From positions 1 through 52,100 of the forward strand of contig JAUHYI010000027.1 of assembly GCA_030426385.1 (NCBI GenBank): a DNA stretch of 52,100 nt, given 5' to 3'. Numbering within the stretch: position 1 is the stretch's first letter; the number at the start of each line of letters is the position of its first letter. Below are positions 8,290-16,276 of the stretch, piece by piece. Source of the stretch: Phycisphaerae bacterium (GTDB lineage Bacteria > Planctomycetota > Phycisphaerae > Phycisphaerales > Phycisphaeraceae). The notes beneath the pieces are model-generated. The model had not been told where the DNA came from. It ran no database searches and saw only the letters and a program-made list of their open reading frames with translations. Made by a program: the position numbers and the translations under genes.

Positions 8290-10017
8290 TTACTGATAGT
8301 GTGCGACAAGGTTGACGCTCGCGCAACAAGCCGGCAGTGGGATACGTGCGAACGTGCCTTCGTCTCGCTTTTGCAAAGCATACTGTATCGAATCGCCATT
8401 GCCAGTGACAGATACCAATTTAACATCATGCCATCGTTGCGGCAGTAAAACGCACAGGTCATCGCGCGTGGCATGGCCATCGAGGACGACATCCAATTGT
8501 GAGTCATGCCACGACATGTCGTGGATTTTCCAGGTATCGCGGGCTTCCCAAAAATCCAACCATTGGTCGAGTGACCATAGCGCGATGCCTTTTTCCCGTG
8601 CCATTCGCATCAGATTGATGGCGATATCGCCCGCAAAATCCCAGTTGCCGGGATGAAAATTGGTGGTAATCGGAACTTCAAACCGTTGGCTGGTTTCGTC
8701 GAGCAAGCGGTTGAGTATTGTTTCTGCCACGGCCGGAGAAAACTTATAGCTGTAAGCTCGATCCGGTGCGAACCAGACATCATCGTTAACTTGCGTGTGC
8801 TGTTGAAAGACCTGCGTCATGCGCCCGTCGGGGTGAACGAATCGCATAGGCAAGGCTCCGCCAAATGGCGAAAATGCTTGGTGCACACGTTCGCGAAAAA
8901 TGTTGCACGAAAAATAATTGGCATCCATGCGAATGCCGCATCGCTCCTGCACATCCACCAAATCCAGATAGCCCACCCATCCGGCCGCATGATTGCGAAC
9001 GGAACGCGGCGTGACATTAAACATGTTTTGAAACTGTTTGATTTGTCGTTCATATTCAGCAACGCGCGTTTCGACGGATTCGTCACAGAGGGGCACGAGA
9101 TTCGGATGCGGCCCCAGGTTATGCGCCTTTTGATAACGATCCGTATCATCGCGTGTCGATTGCGTGAGGTTGGGAATCATATATAGATTCATCCGGCCGC
9201 CGCCTTCGGTGATGCGTTGCATCTCCAGGTTGTTGGCTTCTATCGATGCGTTGTCCTCGTCGCCTGAGAGTAACACCATGCCGGTGGTGTTGGCTGGTAG
9301 TGTTGATAGCATCGGGATGGGCATTGGCAGATGATTCGTCGTCAGGTCAACAAGCAAACGGCCGAGCAGGTCTGCGTATGGAATCGTGCCACTATCGAAC
9401 GGGCCGATGTCGGTGGCCAGGTTCGTAGGCTTGCAGCTTCGGTGTGTTTGTAACTCGGAAGGAAATTTTTGATCTGCCAATGCGGGATCGCCTTGCCGCA
9501 ACATCATGATGCACCGGGGCAAATCAAACATCATGGCAATCACTCGGCCTTGTCCATGGGATTTGATGGTGATGCCCGGGGTCTCGGATGATTCGCCTTC
9601 GAATTCATTGGGCACATACAGCGAAGCGATCACGCGCGTCTCGTCATCGTTCTGACAGGACATCACAGGTCCCGCGATCGGCAGCGCTTCGCCCAACAGG
9701 CCTCGCACGACGCAACCGTGCACACGCAGGCGCAACGGCCCATGACGTTTGCCTAGAATATCCACGCCAGCCAAGCCTGCCAGTTCACCGCGTGGGCACA
9801 GGCATATTGCCGTACCGCCAGCCGCCACGTAGCGCTCGATATCGTTCGTCGGTAAATCACTGGTCGCTGGGCATATGATGGTCGGCGTGATGGTCGGATC
9901 GAGTAGGCCGATCGCGCCTGGCTTGATTGTTTCGGTCCAGATCAATCCCCATGTGTGGCAAATTTCTTGCAGATAATCGCTCAGGCCCGCGCGATGATCA
10001 ACGATAGCAATGGACAT
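8290..10017 (-). CDS. Two-domain protein: class I amidotransferase-like plus polysaccharide deacetylase-like
   Basis: The 575-residue product starts with an ~230-residue domain of Rossmann character (AIVDHRAG, IERYVAAGGTAICLCPRG), similar to the ThuA or beta-galactosidase trimerisation type of GATase fold. The second half resembles a NodB-type carbohydrate esterase: GDEDNA with Asp253-Glu254-Asp255, a metal-ligand His in LGPHPN (304), RNHAAGW with Arg341 and Trp347, and a late NFHPGNW. No signal peptide is seen, so it may act inside the cell or be exported another way. It precedes the amidohydrolase and follows the kelch gene. Deacetylation of a sugar is an inference from the fold. Confidence 0.68.
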   Translation of the reverse strand: MSIAIVDHRAGLSDYLQEICHTWGLIWTETIKPGAIGLLDPTITPTIICPATSDLPTNDIERYVAAGGTAICLCPRGELAGLAGVDILGKRHGPLRLRVHGCVVRGLLGEALPIAGPVMSCQNDDETRVIASLYVPNEFEGESSETPGITIKSHGQGRVIAMMFDLPRCIMMLRQGDPALADQKFPSELQTHRSCKPTNLATDIGPFDSGTIPYADLLGRLLVDLTTNHLPMPIPMLSTLPANTTGMVLLSGDEDNASIEANNLEMQRITEGGGRMNLYMIPNLTQSTRDDTDRYQKAHNLGPHPNLVPLCDESVETRVAEYERQIKQFQNMFNVTPRSVRNHAAGWVGYLDLVDVQERCGIRMDANYFSCNIFRERVHQAFSPFGGALPMRFVHPDGRMTQVFQQHTQVNDDVWFAPDRAYSYKFSPAVAETILNRLLDETSQRFEVPITTNFHPGNWDFAGDIAINLMRMAREKGIALWSLDQWLDFWEARDTWKIHDMSWHDSQLDVVLDGHATRDDLCVLLPQRWHDVKLVSVTGNGDSIQYALQKRDEGTFARIPLPACCASVNLVAHYQ

Positions 10018-10150
10018 CAGGTGATTCCTTGTGCGCTTGAGTGCGCCTGGTGTTGGGTTTTATCTGGGTCGTTCTGGGTAGCTTGCGGTGCATCGAATCG
10101 TGCTGGTGGTTGCCCGCGAGGCATGTTGATCTTTGGGTAGCGCAATGGAT

Positions 10151-11239
10151 TCACTGGTTATGACGAACCAATTTCCAGGCATCGCTTTCCATGTTGTTGC
10201 CTGCGACAATCCAAAGCGCATCTTCATGCACAAACACGCTGGCTGCGTGACGCGCTTTCCAGGGCGTGTTCGGCAACTGGTGCCAATGCTCGCCATCAGA
10301 CGACCACCACACGTCGCGACGGTTGCCGTCTTTGCCATCGTAACCTTCGAGTACCCATAGCTTGTCATCGAACACGGCGACTTCGTGATATTGTCGTGGA
10401 TGCCAAGGCGCGTTGTCGGTATGGCATTGCCATTGCACGCCGTCGGCCGAACTCCACACATCGTTATAAAACAAACGTTCGGGCACTTCGGGGGTATCGT
10501 AGGTGCCGCCGCCCATGATCCAGATGCGATCGTTGAATACCGCGCATCCGCCGATCATGCCGCGCGCTGGCCAATAGGGTTCTTTGGGTTCAATGCGTTG
10601 CCAGTTCGCGCCGTCCGCCGATCGCCAGATATCGCGATAGTACGCCTGTCGGGCTGGCGCATAGTGAGGCACGGTTTGCCCACCCATGACCCAGATGTGA
10701 TTGTTGAATGCGACGGTGTGGTGCAGCGCACGCGGGCTCCATGGGGCATAGGAACACACGCATTCCCAAGTCTGGCCGTCGGATGATCGCCACACGTTGT
10801 CCTGATAGTGGCCTTGAATAATATCACCGCCGACGATCCACATGTAGTCTTGATGCACGACATAACCTGCGGTGTGTCGGCCTTCCCAATCGGTTTTAGG
10901 ATTAAATGCAGCGGTGCCAAACGTGTTGGGTTTTTCGAGTTGCCATTCACAACCATCGGTTGAACTCCAGACATCATTGACGCAGGCCTTGGGGAAATTT
11001 TTCAAATCCGCATTGTTCCAGCCACCCAACAGCCACATCTTGCCGTGATAGGACAGTCCGCCTGCGCCGTCGCGTGCGGCAAAAGGTGCGGACATGGTGG
11101 CGTTGATCCACTGATACGCAGGCTCGACATACGGGGCATGCTTATTTCGAATGATAGTTGTGGTAGGCAAAACAAACTCCAGGATGAACGTCACAAGCGT
11201 TACATATAAAAACACAAGGCATGCAGATGCTATCGACAT
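10151..11239 (-). CDS. Kelch beta-propeller protein
   Basis: About six kelch repeats are seen, each with the pattern hydrophobic-W-hxGG followed by NDVWxSxDG and W (for example MWLLGGW, MWIVGGD, IWVMGGQ, IWIMGGG, LWVLEGY, LWIVAGN). They should fold as a six-bladed propeller, the kind used for glycan binding or in sialate mutarotases and galactose oxidases. The ATG start gives an N-terminal hydrophobic run of ~22 residues that could act as a signal. However, GGAG lies six bases before an in-frame TTG at 11170, which would give a cytoplasmic protein beginning MPTTTIIRN. It is a close paralogue of the protein at 24629-25855 but has no PEP-CTERM. It is 15 bp downstream of an oxidoreductase gene. 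Confidence 0.85.
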   Translation of the reverse strand: MSIASACLVFLYVTLVTFILEFVLPTTTIIRNKHAPYVEPAYQWINATMSAPFAARDGAGGLSYHGKMWLLGGWNNADLKNFPKACVNDVWSSTDGCEWQLEKPNTFGTAAFNPKTDWEGRHTAGYVVHQDYMWIVGGDIIQGHYQDNVWRSSDGQTWECVCSYAPWSPRALHHTVAFNNHIWVMGGQTVPHYAPARQAYYRDIWRSADGANWQRIEPKEPYWPARGMIGGCAVFNDRIWIMGGGTYDTPEVPERLFYNDVWSSADGVQWQCHTDNAPWHPRQYHEVAVFDDKLWVLEGYDGKDGNRRDVWWSSDGEHWHQLPNTPWKARHAASVFVHEDALWIVAGNNMESDAWKLVRHNQ

Positions 11240-11254
11240 ACAACAATAAAAAAT

Positions 11255-12532
11255 TCAAACCGCAGATAGGTTTGTCGTTTGCGTGGCAGTTTCGGTTTGC
11301 GTCTGCAATTCAGGTAACGCCGCGTGGGTCCGATTGGGGCCGGGTCTAAAATCAGGCACATCGACAGGTTCGCCATGACGTGCCAACGATTCGGCGGCAG
11401 CCAATGCCGGCGCTGTGATTTCCACCGCTTTGTAAACGTCGAACGTCAACGGCTGGTCACGCAACACGGCATCGGCAAAGGCGGCGAACACGTAATAATC
11501 GCAATCGCCATGGCCGCTACCCACTGCCGCTTCCGGGGCATCAACACGCTGCAAACCCCACGGCATTTCGATCGCTTTGGGCATTTGCCAACCATCGACC
11601 CACAGCAGGTACGGCCCATCGGCTGTGCGTGGTAGCTCGACGTAGCCGCGCGTTCCCTTGATGTGTTGCCAGTGCCGCTCGGGTGATGCCGTGCTGAACG
11701 TGACGGCCATGCGCATCACCGTATCCTTAGCCGTATGCATCAGTGCCGCCTGCATCGCGGGATATTGTTTGCCTGCCGTTTCAGTGGGAACTGACGATTG
11801 CATGGCCGTCACGCGCACGACCCGATCGTCGAGTGCATACAAAATCGGCGACAGGTCATGCGGTAGATAGACGATTTGTGGTTGCAAGGCTCGCCAGGTG
11901 GGTTGGATGTCGAGCGATTTTTTTTCTGCCTGCGCGTTGTAGTAAATCCCGTTGGAATCCTGATGCATACGCAGGGGCAGGTTGTGAAAATACTCGCCTT
12001 CGGCCCACGCGATCGGCCCGAGCACACCCGAGGCCACGATCTCCCGCCACGCTTGCACGTAACCGCCGTAGCGCAGTTGTTCCATGAGTAAAAACTGTTT
12101 GCCGGTTCGTTCCACAGTCGTCACGATGCGCCAGCAATCCTCCATCGTGTAACACATCGGCACTTCGGCCATCACGTGCAAATCGGATTCCAGGCAATCG
12201 CAAATCACAGCCGCCTGTTTGTCGGCATCGATCAGGATCAACACGGCATCCAGTTTTTCCTTCTGGATCATGTCGCGGTAATCGGTGTAGGTGTTCAGCG
12301 TCACGTCGTATTCGTGAGTCACCGCTTGGCCCACGCGTTCGACGAGGTTCGGACGAATGTCGCACAGGCTCACCAGATCATACTCGGCGTATTGACGCAG
12401 CTTGGGGATCCCGTTGTACCACGCACGCGGTCCGCAGCCGATGATGCCGATGCGCATCGGTGTGATGGATGTGTCAGATGTCGGCAGGAAATCCCACCGC
12501 GAATTATTGAGCAATGTCGCTGAAGTGCGCAT
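11255..12532 (-). CDS. Gfo/Idh/MocA-family oxidoreductase with altered EKP motif
   Basis: The ~425-residue product has the N-terminal Rossmann nucleotide site MRIGIIGCGPRAWYNG and the family's C-terminal dimer domain (PTWRALQPQIVYLPHDLSPILYAL). The usual Glu-Lys-Pro motif, whose Lys takes part in NAD-dependent sugar oxidation, reads AEVPM here, so the Lys is missing. Other family members in this window keep it. ATG 12532 (MRTSATLL) was chosen; the frame is open to TTG 12550 and another start at MRIGII is possible. It sits between the pseudopilin and kelch genes of one minus-strand block. It may be a non-canonical dehydrogenase or a binding protein for a sugar; this is not decided by sequence. 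Confidence 0.88.
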   Translation of the reverse strand: MRTSATLLNNSRWDFLPTSDTSITPMRIGIIGCGPRAWYNGIPKLRQYAEYDLVSLCDIRPNLVERVGQAVTHEYDVTLNTYTDYRDMIQKEKLDAVLILIDADKQAAVICDCLESDLHVMAEVPMCYTMEDCWRIVTTVERTGKQFLLMEQLRYGGYVQAWREIVASGVLGPIAWAEGEYFHNLPLRMHQDSNGIYYNAQAEKKSLDIQPTWRALQPQIVYLPHDLSPILYALDDRVVRVTAMQSSVPTETAGKQYPAMQAALMHTAKDTVMRMAVTFSTASPERHWQHIKGTRGYVELPRTADGPYLLWVDGWQMPKAIEMPWGLQRVDAPEAAVGSGHGDCDYYVFAAFADAVLRDQPLTFDVYKAVEITAPALAAAESLARHGEPVDVPDFRPGPNRTHAALPELQTQTETATQTTNLSAV

Positions 12533-12577
12533 GAATTTACAGCCTGTCAAAAAAGAAAAAATGAAACAGGAACCCGA

Positions 12578-13333
12578 TTAATCAATCTCAGGAATTTGAA
12601 CTTCGTAAGCGTAAGCCGGATAGAAATCGTCCCCGGCTGGCAGCGAGATGCGCAGCGTGCGCAAGTGGCCATCGGCATACAGCGTGTTGCGTCGCGACTC
12701 GCCATGCCAACTTTCGTAGGTTAACGAACTGATGTCGGGGGGGAACGGATAGATCTGCCACTGTTCGCTGGCGTAGGGCATGTCGGAAGTCGCGCTGTGT
12801 AAGTCGAAGCCGACAAAGTTGTCCTTGTTGTTGTCTTGATCGTCGCGAAAATGATAGGAAGAGTAAATATCGGTGGTGTGCGTCAATCCATTGGGGTCGA
12901 CCGCTTGCACGCGATTGTCCGGGCAGTTGAACAGTGAAATCGAATCAACGTATCCACGATAGAACAGAAACCCTTGCCCACCATAGACAGGCACATTGGT
13001 TCCAACGGGAAACATATACAACGGCCCGCCCATATAGATCCCGCCGCCATGGTTGTACTGGTCCCTGGTCATCCCCGGCGTAAAACCACCGTATTCCTCG
13101 GCATAAGCAGCGGTGACGATGCCAAGTTGTCGCAAGTTGGACGCGCACATGGTGATGCGTGCCGTGGCCCGCGCCGATTGCAGTGCGGGTAGCAGTATCG
13201 AAATCAGCATCGCAATAATCGAGATGACCACCAGCAATTCGATCAGCGTGAAGCCGCGAAGATTGGCTTGGCCGTTGATCTGGCGATGGGTGTATCGATA
13301 GGTTTGGGTGTGACTCATTAAATGACGACGCAT
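12578..13333 (-). CDS. Pseudopilin-like protein with prepilin cleavage site
   Basis: ATG 13333 was chosen because AGGA precedes it by 8 bases. The 251-residue product has a basic leader ending in [20 protein letters not shown], the type IV prepilin cleavage and methylation motif with Glu at position +5. The helix continues as [26 protein letters not shown], as in the planctomycete DUF1559/general secretion G-like proteins. The C-terminal part contains H-DG style blocks ([29 protein letters not shown]) common in that family. Such proteins are numerous in planctomycetes and their function is mostly unknown; an exported surface protein is likely. Position between a regulator and catabolic genes suggests it is made with the pathway. 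Confidence 0.9.
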   Translation of the reverse strand: MRRHLMSHTQTYRYTHRQINGQANLRGFTLIELLVVISIIAMLISILLPALQSARATARITMCASNLRQLGIVTAAYAEEYGGFTPGMTRDQYNHGGGIYMGGPLYMFPVGTNVPVYGGQGFLFYRGYVDSISLFNCPDNRVQAVDPNGLTHTTDIYSSYHFRDDQDNNKDNFVGFDLHSATSDMPYASEQWQIYPFPPDISSLTYESWHGESRRNTLYADGHLRTLRISLPAGDDFYPAYAYEVQIPEID

Positions 13334-13397
13334 TGATAAATTCCTGTATGAAAAGTTGCAACAGGTAGGCCGATAAACCCCGAAATTTGTGAGACGG

Positions 13398-14489
13398 TTA
13401 CGAGCTGCTGCGACGCAACAGCGTGGGTTCAATCAAAATGCGCGGCTCAACATCGCGGCCACTGATCATGCGAAGCACCGCACGAGCGGCGAGTTTGCCA
13501 TGTTTTTCCAACTGTGTATCAACGGTGGTGATGCCGCAATGCGAATGATCGCCCAGCATGTTGCCGCTGCCGATGATGGCTATCTGGTCGGGCACGCGCA
13601 GGCCGCGTTCCTGGCATGCCATCAAAGCGCCCAGGGCGGTCAGGTCATCAATCGCAATGATTGCATCAAGGTCGGGATGGCGATCGAGCAAGCGTAGCGT
13701 GGCGGCACGGGCATCGTTGATCCCGAAATCCGCAGGTTCAAATGCGTCCTCGATAATCGGCACGTCAAACTTTTTCATCGTCAGGCGAATGTTGTCGATG
13801 TGCGTGGGTGGCAGTGTCATGTAGTCGGTGATGATGCCGACGCGATCGGCACCGATTTCTTTGATGTGACGCAGTTGATAGTCATACACCGAAGATGGGC
13901 CGGTTTCGATCGTCACCATGCCGGGCAATGTTTCGTAATCGGTATGTTCAATGATGGCGACCGGGATATCCATATCAAGCAGGCGTTGGACCTGGGCTTT
14001 ACGCAAACGCGGCAACGCGACGATGCCGGAGATGCGGGCATGCTTGGCGAGTTGTTCGACGGTGGTGTCGTCGTCCGATTGCAATTCCATATAAGGGCGG
14101 GCCATTAGTTCGACGCGAAACGGACGTGCGTTGGAGTTTTCGCTGTGGACGCCGTTGATGAGCATTTGTGTGTAGGGATGTTGAGGCGAGGTTTCTTCCG
14201 CGTGGATAAACAACAAGGTGGCCGCCGTGGAGAACTTGCTCGGATTCACAAAAGTACCTTTGCCACGATGGCCCACGAGTAAGCCTTCGGAGGTGAGGTC
14301 CTGCAACGCGCGGCGCACGGTGATTTTGCTCACGCCGTAGTTGGAAATCATTTCGGCTTCGGTGGGGATTTGGCTGCCAGGCTTGTATCGTCCGCCGAGG
14401 ATTTCGGTGCGCAGGTTTTCGCGCAACTGCTGGTGCAGCGTTTGCGAGGAGGGCAGGGGCGACTTGGTCTCGGGGGAAGAAGTATTCAT
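13398..14489 (-). CDS. GntR-type DNA-binding regulator with LacI-type sensor domain
   Basis: From ATG 14489 the product is 363 residues. The GntR winged helix is at ~15-85 ([50 protein letters not shown]). The remainder is a periplasmic-binding-protein-like sensor ([80 protein letters not shown]). This architecture is that of AraR, which releases DNA on binding a sugar. It heads the minus-strand block down to 7401 and is divergent from the PEP-CTERM repeat gene, so it probably represses one or both from the 324-bp space between them. Confidence 0.93.
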   Translation of the reverse strand: MNTSSPETKSPLPSSQTLHQQLRENLRTEILGGRYKPGSQIPTEAEMISNYGVSKITVRRALQDLTSEGLLVGHRGKGTFVNPSKFSTAATLLFIHAEETSPQHPYTQMLINGVHSENSNARPFRVELMARPYMELQSDDDTTVEQLAKHARISGIVALPRLRKAQVQRLLDMDIPVAIIEHTDYETLPGMVTIETGPSSVYDYQLRHIKEIGADRVGIITDYMTLPPTHIDNIRLTMKKFDVPIIEDAFEPADFGINDARAATLRLLDRHPDLDAIIAIDDLTALGALMACQERGLRVPDQIAIIGSGNMLGDHSHCGITTVDTQLEKHGKLAARAVLRMISGRDVEPRILIEPTLLRRSSS

Positions 14490-14813
14490 GGGTTTATTAT
14501 AACAATCTTGGCAAAACACATAACATATATAAACAATACGCTATTCCTGGCATGTGTCAAGGGTAGTTTTTTGAAAAACAGACGGCTCTCGCGGTGTTCT
14601 GGGGGTTGTATTTTTATGTAAATTAATAGTAATAATTGATTTATGGTAAAAATTGAGTTGAATTTAATTGCTGCGAGAAAAGTCTTGACGGCCGAAAGAT
14701 TTGTGATAACATGTTTCGTGTTGGCCGCTCGGCTGGTGGTGTGCTTGTTCTGATATCAACCATTCCGAAACCCACTCATAATCACGTCCTCATTTCTAAC
14801 CAGGAGAGATACC
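14490..14813. other. Divergent regulatory region
   Basis: These 324 bases separate the GntR/LacI-type regulator from the PEP-CTERM repeat gene. The part near the regulator is AT-rich with several short repeats of ATAACA and ATATAAA. The part near 14685 carries a good promoter (listed separately). The long leader from 14713 to 14813 has the ribosome site AGGAGAG just before ATG 14814. No gene is seen. Confidence 0.6.
14685..14712 (+). promoter_or_regulatory. Sigma70-type promoter of the PEP-CTERM repeat gene
   Basis: TTGACG at 14685-14690 and TAACAT at 14707-14712 are separated by 16 bases, with TG just before the -10 box. It points to the gene at 14814 and would give a leader of about 95 bases. 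A regulator operator in the same region is likely but not identified. Confidence 0.5.
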
Positions 14814-16163
14814 ATGCCCAACCATTCGCGTCGCCTATCCAAGCTGTTTTTGCTTGCCGGTTCTATTGCGGTGCCTTTGATGTCTCACGGCCTGTCGGGG
14901 GAATTGCATGCGGCCACCCATGATGTGGTTTTTGGCAGCACACTCGGGGGCGGGACGATCGGCGAATACACCAGTGCATCAAATTCCGTGACGTTCACCA
15001 GTCCGGGCTGGGGGACTTTCGAACAGATGAAAGTGCTGAGCAATGGTGATGTGTTTGCGGGAGTGACCTTGGCTGGCGGTTCGGTGCTTGTCTACGACGG
15101 AACCAACACGGCGCTGCCATCCACCGGCTGGGGGACCTGGCACAATATGGCGGAGCTGGGCAACGGCAATGTGGTGTCCGGCAGTTCGTTGGCCGGTGGT
15201 TCGTACAACGTCTGGCAAAATAACGGCAGCGGCTATGCGTCGCTGGCAGGAACCTATTCCACAAGTTGGGGTTCGTTCGAGCAGATGATTTCTACATCGA
15301 ATGGCAATGTCGTGTCAGGCACTAATGCACTCGTCGGCGGTGCGCTGGTGCAACATAGCAATGGTGGGACAACACGCCAGGCTTTCTCTAGTGGCTGGGG
15401 CACCTTCGAGCAACTCAAAGAATTGTCGAATGGGAATGTGTTGGCTGCGACTACTAATTCCGGTGGATCGTTTGTTAAGTTTGATGGTTCGGTATTCACG
15501 GGTGTCGGGATTGCCAACGCAACAGGCTGGGGAAATTTTGAACAGATGGTCCCCATCGGTGGGGGGCGTGCGGTTGCTGGTGTTTCTCATCTTGGTGGCA
15601 CGCTGGTCATGTATGATGGCAATGCCAATCAAGTCAACACCGGCTGGGGTACGTTTGAACAGATGATTGCCTTGAGCAACGGCGATGTGATTTTTGGGTC
15701 GACGGTGGCAGGGGGAACGTTGGCCAAGGTCACCAGCAATGGTACGTTGCCGCAAAATATTTCCACCGGCCAAGGCACGTTTTACGGTCTGGCTGAACTC
15801 GATGACGGCACCGTTCTGGTGGCGGACAGCCAGAGTTCGGGGGCGATCCTGACCTATGACGGGACGACGTTGGCATTGGCGGGCAACGGCACCGGATGGG
15901 GTGTGGTCGAAAAAATTCTGAGCATCGGTGATGGTGAAGCATTGATCGGCACAGCGACAGGTGATTTGCTTCGATATAACGGCACGCAAGTGAATTTTAT
16001 CTCAGGCGGGTGGGGGAGTTTTGAACAAATGGTCGCGGTTGTGGCTGAATCGACTGGATCGATACCCGAGCCAGCGACGGCCGGTTTAACATTGATCGGT
16101 ACGCTGGCGCTCGTCGGTCGTCGACGCAAGCAGCATCACGGGCGACATCACGGACAACATTGA
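14814..16163 (+). CDS. Secreted PEP-CTERM protein built of GWGxFEQM repeats
   Basis: The 449-residue product has a signal peptide (MPNHSRRLSKLFLLAGSIAVPLM, ending near HAA) and ends with SIPEPATAGLTLIGTLALVGRRRK, a PEP-CTERM signal: PEP motif, membrane segment and basic tail. Between them are nine copies of a block with consensus GWGTFEQM-x-x-LSNGDV, spaced about 40-46 residues, each followed by a G-rich strand such as SGTLAGGxLVxYDG. The spacing and repeats suggest a beta-propeller. PEP-CTERM proteins are processed and anchored at the surface or in an extracellular matrix. AGGAGAG precedes the ATG by 6 bases. It appears to be monocistronic, with its own promoter and terminator, next to a DUF4091 glycosidase. 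Ligand and function are unknown. Confidence 0.88.
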   Translation: MPNHSRRLSKLFLLAGSIAVPLMSHGLSGELHAATHDVVFGSTLGGGTIGEYTSASNSVTFTSPGWGTFEQMKVLSNGDVFAGVTLAGGSVLVYDGTNTALPSTGWGTWHNMAELGNGNVVSGSSLAGGSYNVWQNNGSGYASLAGTYSTSWGSFEQMISTSNGNVVSGTNALVGGALVQHSNGGTTRQAFSSGWGTFEQLKELSNGNVLAATTNSGGSFVKFDGSVFTGVGIANATGWGNFEQMVPIGGGRAVAGVSHLGGTLVMYDGNANQVNTGWGTFEQMIALSNGDVIFGSTVAGGTLAKVTSNGTLPQNISTGQGTFYGLAELDDGTVLVADSQSSGAILTYDGTTLALAGNGTGWGVVEKILSIGDGEALIGTATGDLLRYNGTQVNFISGGWGSFEQMVAVVAESTGSIPEPATAGLTLIGTLALVGRRRKQHHGRHHGQH

Positions 16164-16178
16164 CCTGCCACGATTTTC

Positions 16179-16216
16179 ACCGGCACAGTATTTAGCGATG
16201 CTGTGCCGGTTTTTTT
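16179..16216 (+). terminator. Rho-independent terminator
   Basis: A perfect 9-bp GC-rich stem (CCGGCACAG / CTGTGCCGG) with a 12-base loop is followed by seven T. It lies 16 bases after the PEP-CTERM gene stop and clearly ends that transcript. Confidence 0.9.
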
Positions 16217-16276
16217 AGCTTGTTTTGCTTGCTCGGATGTGCCGAGAATCCTATTTTGTTTTTGGAGTATGTGTGT

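Noticed and set aside
8250..8507. Longer N-terminus for the amidohydrolase
   Set aside because: It overlaps the preceding gene; the HxH motif belongs at residues 6-8, as given by ATG 8249.
15315..15989. 224-codon open frame on the minus strand within the PEP-CTERM repeat gene
   Set aside because: It mirrors the repeats of the gene on the plus strand and shows no ribosome site or domain.
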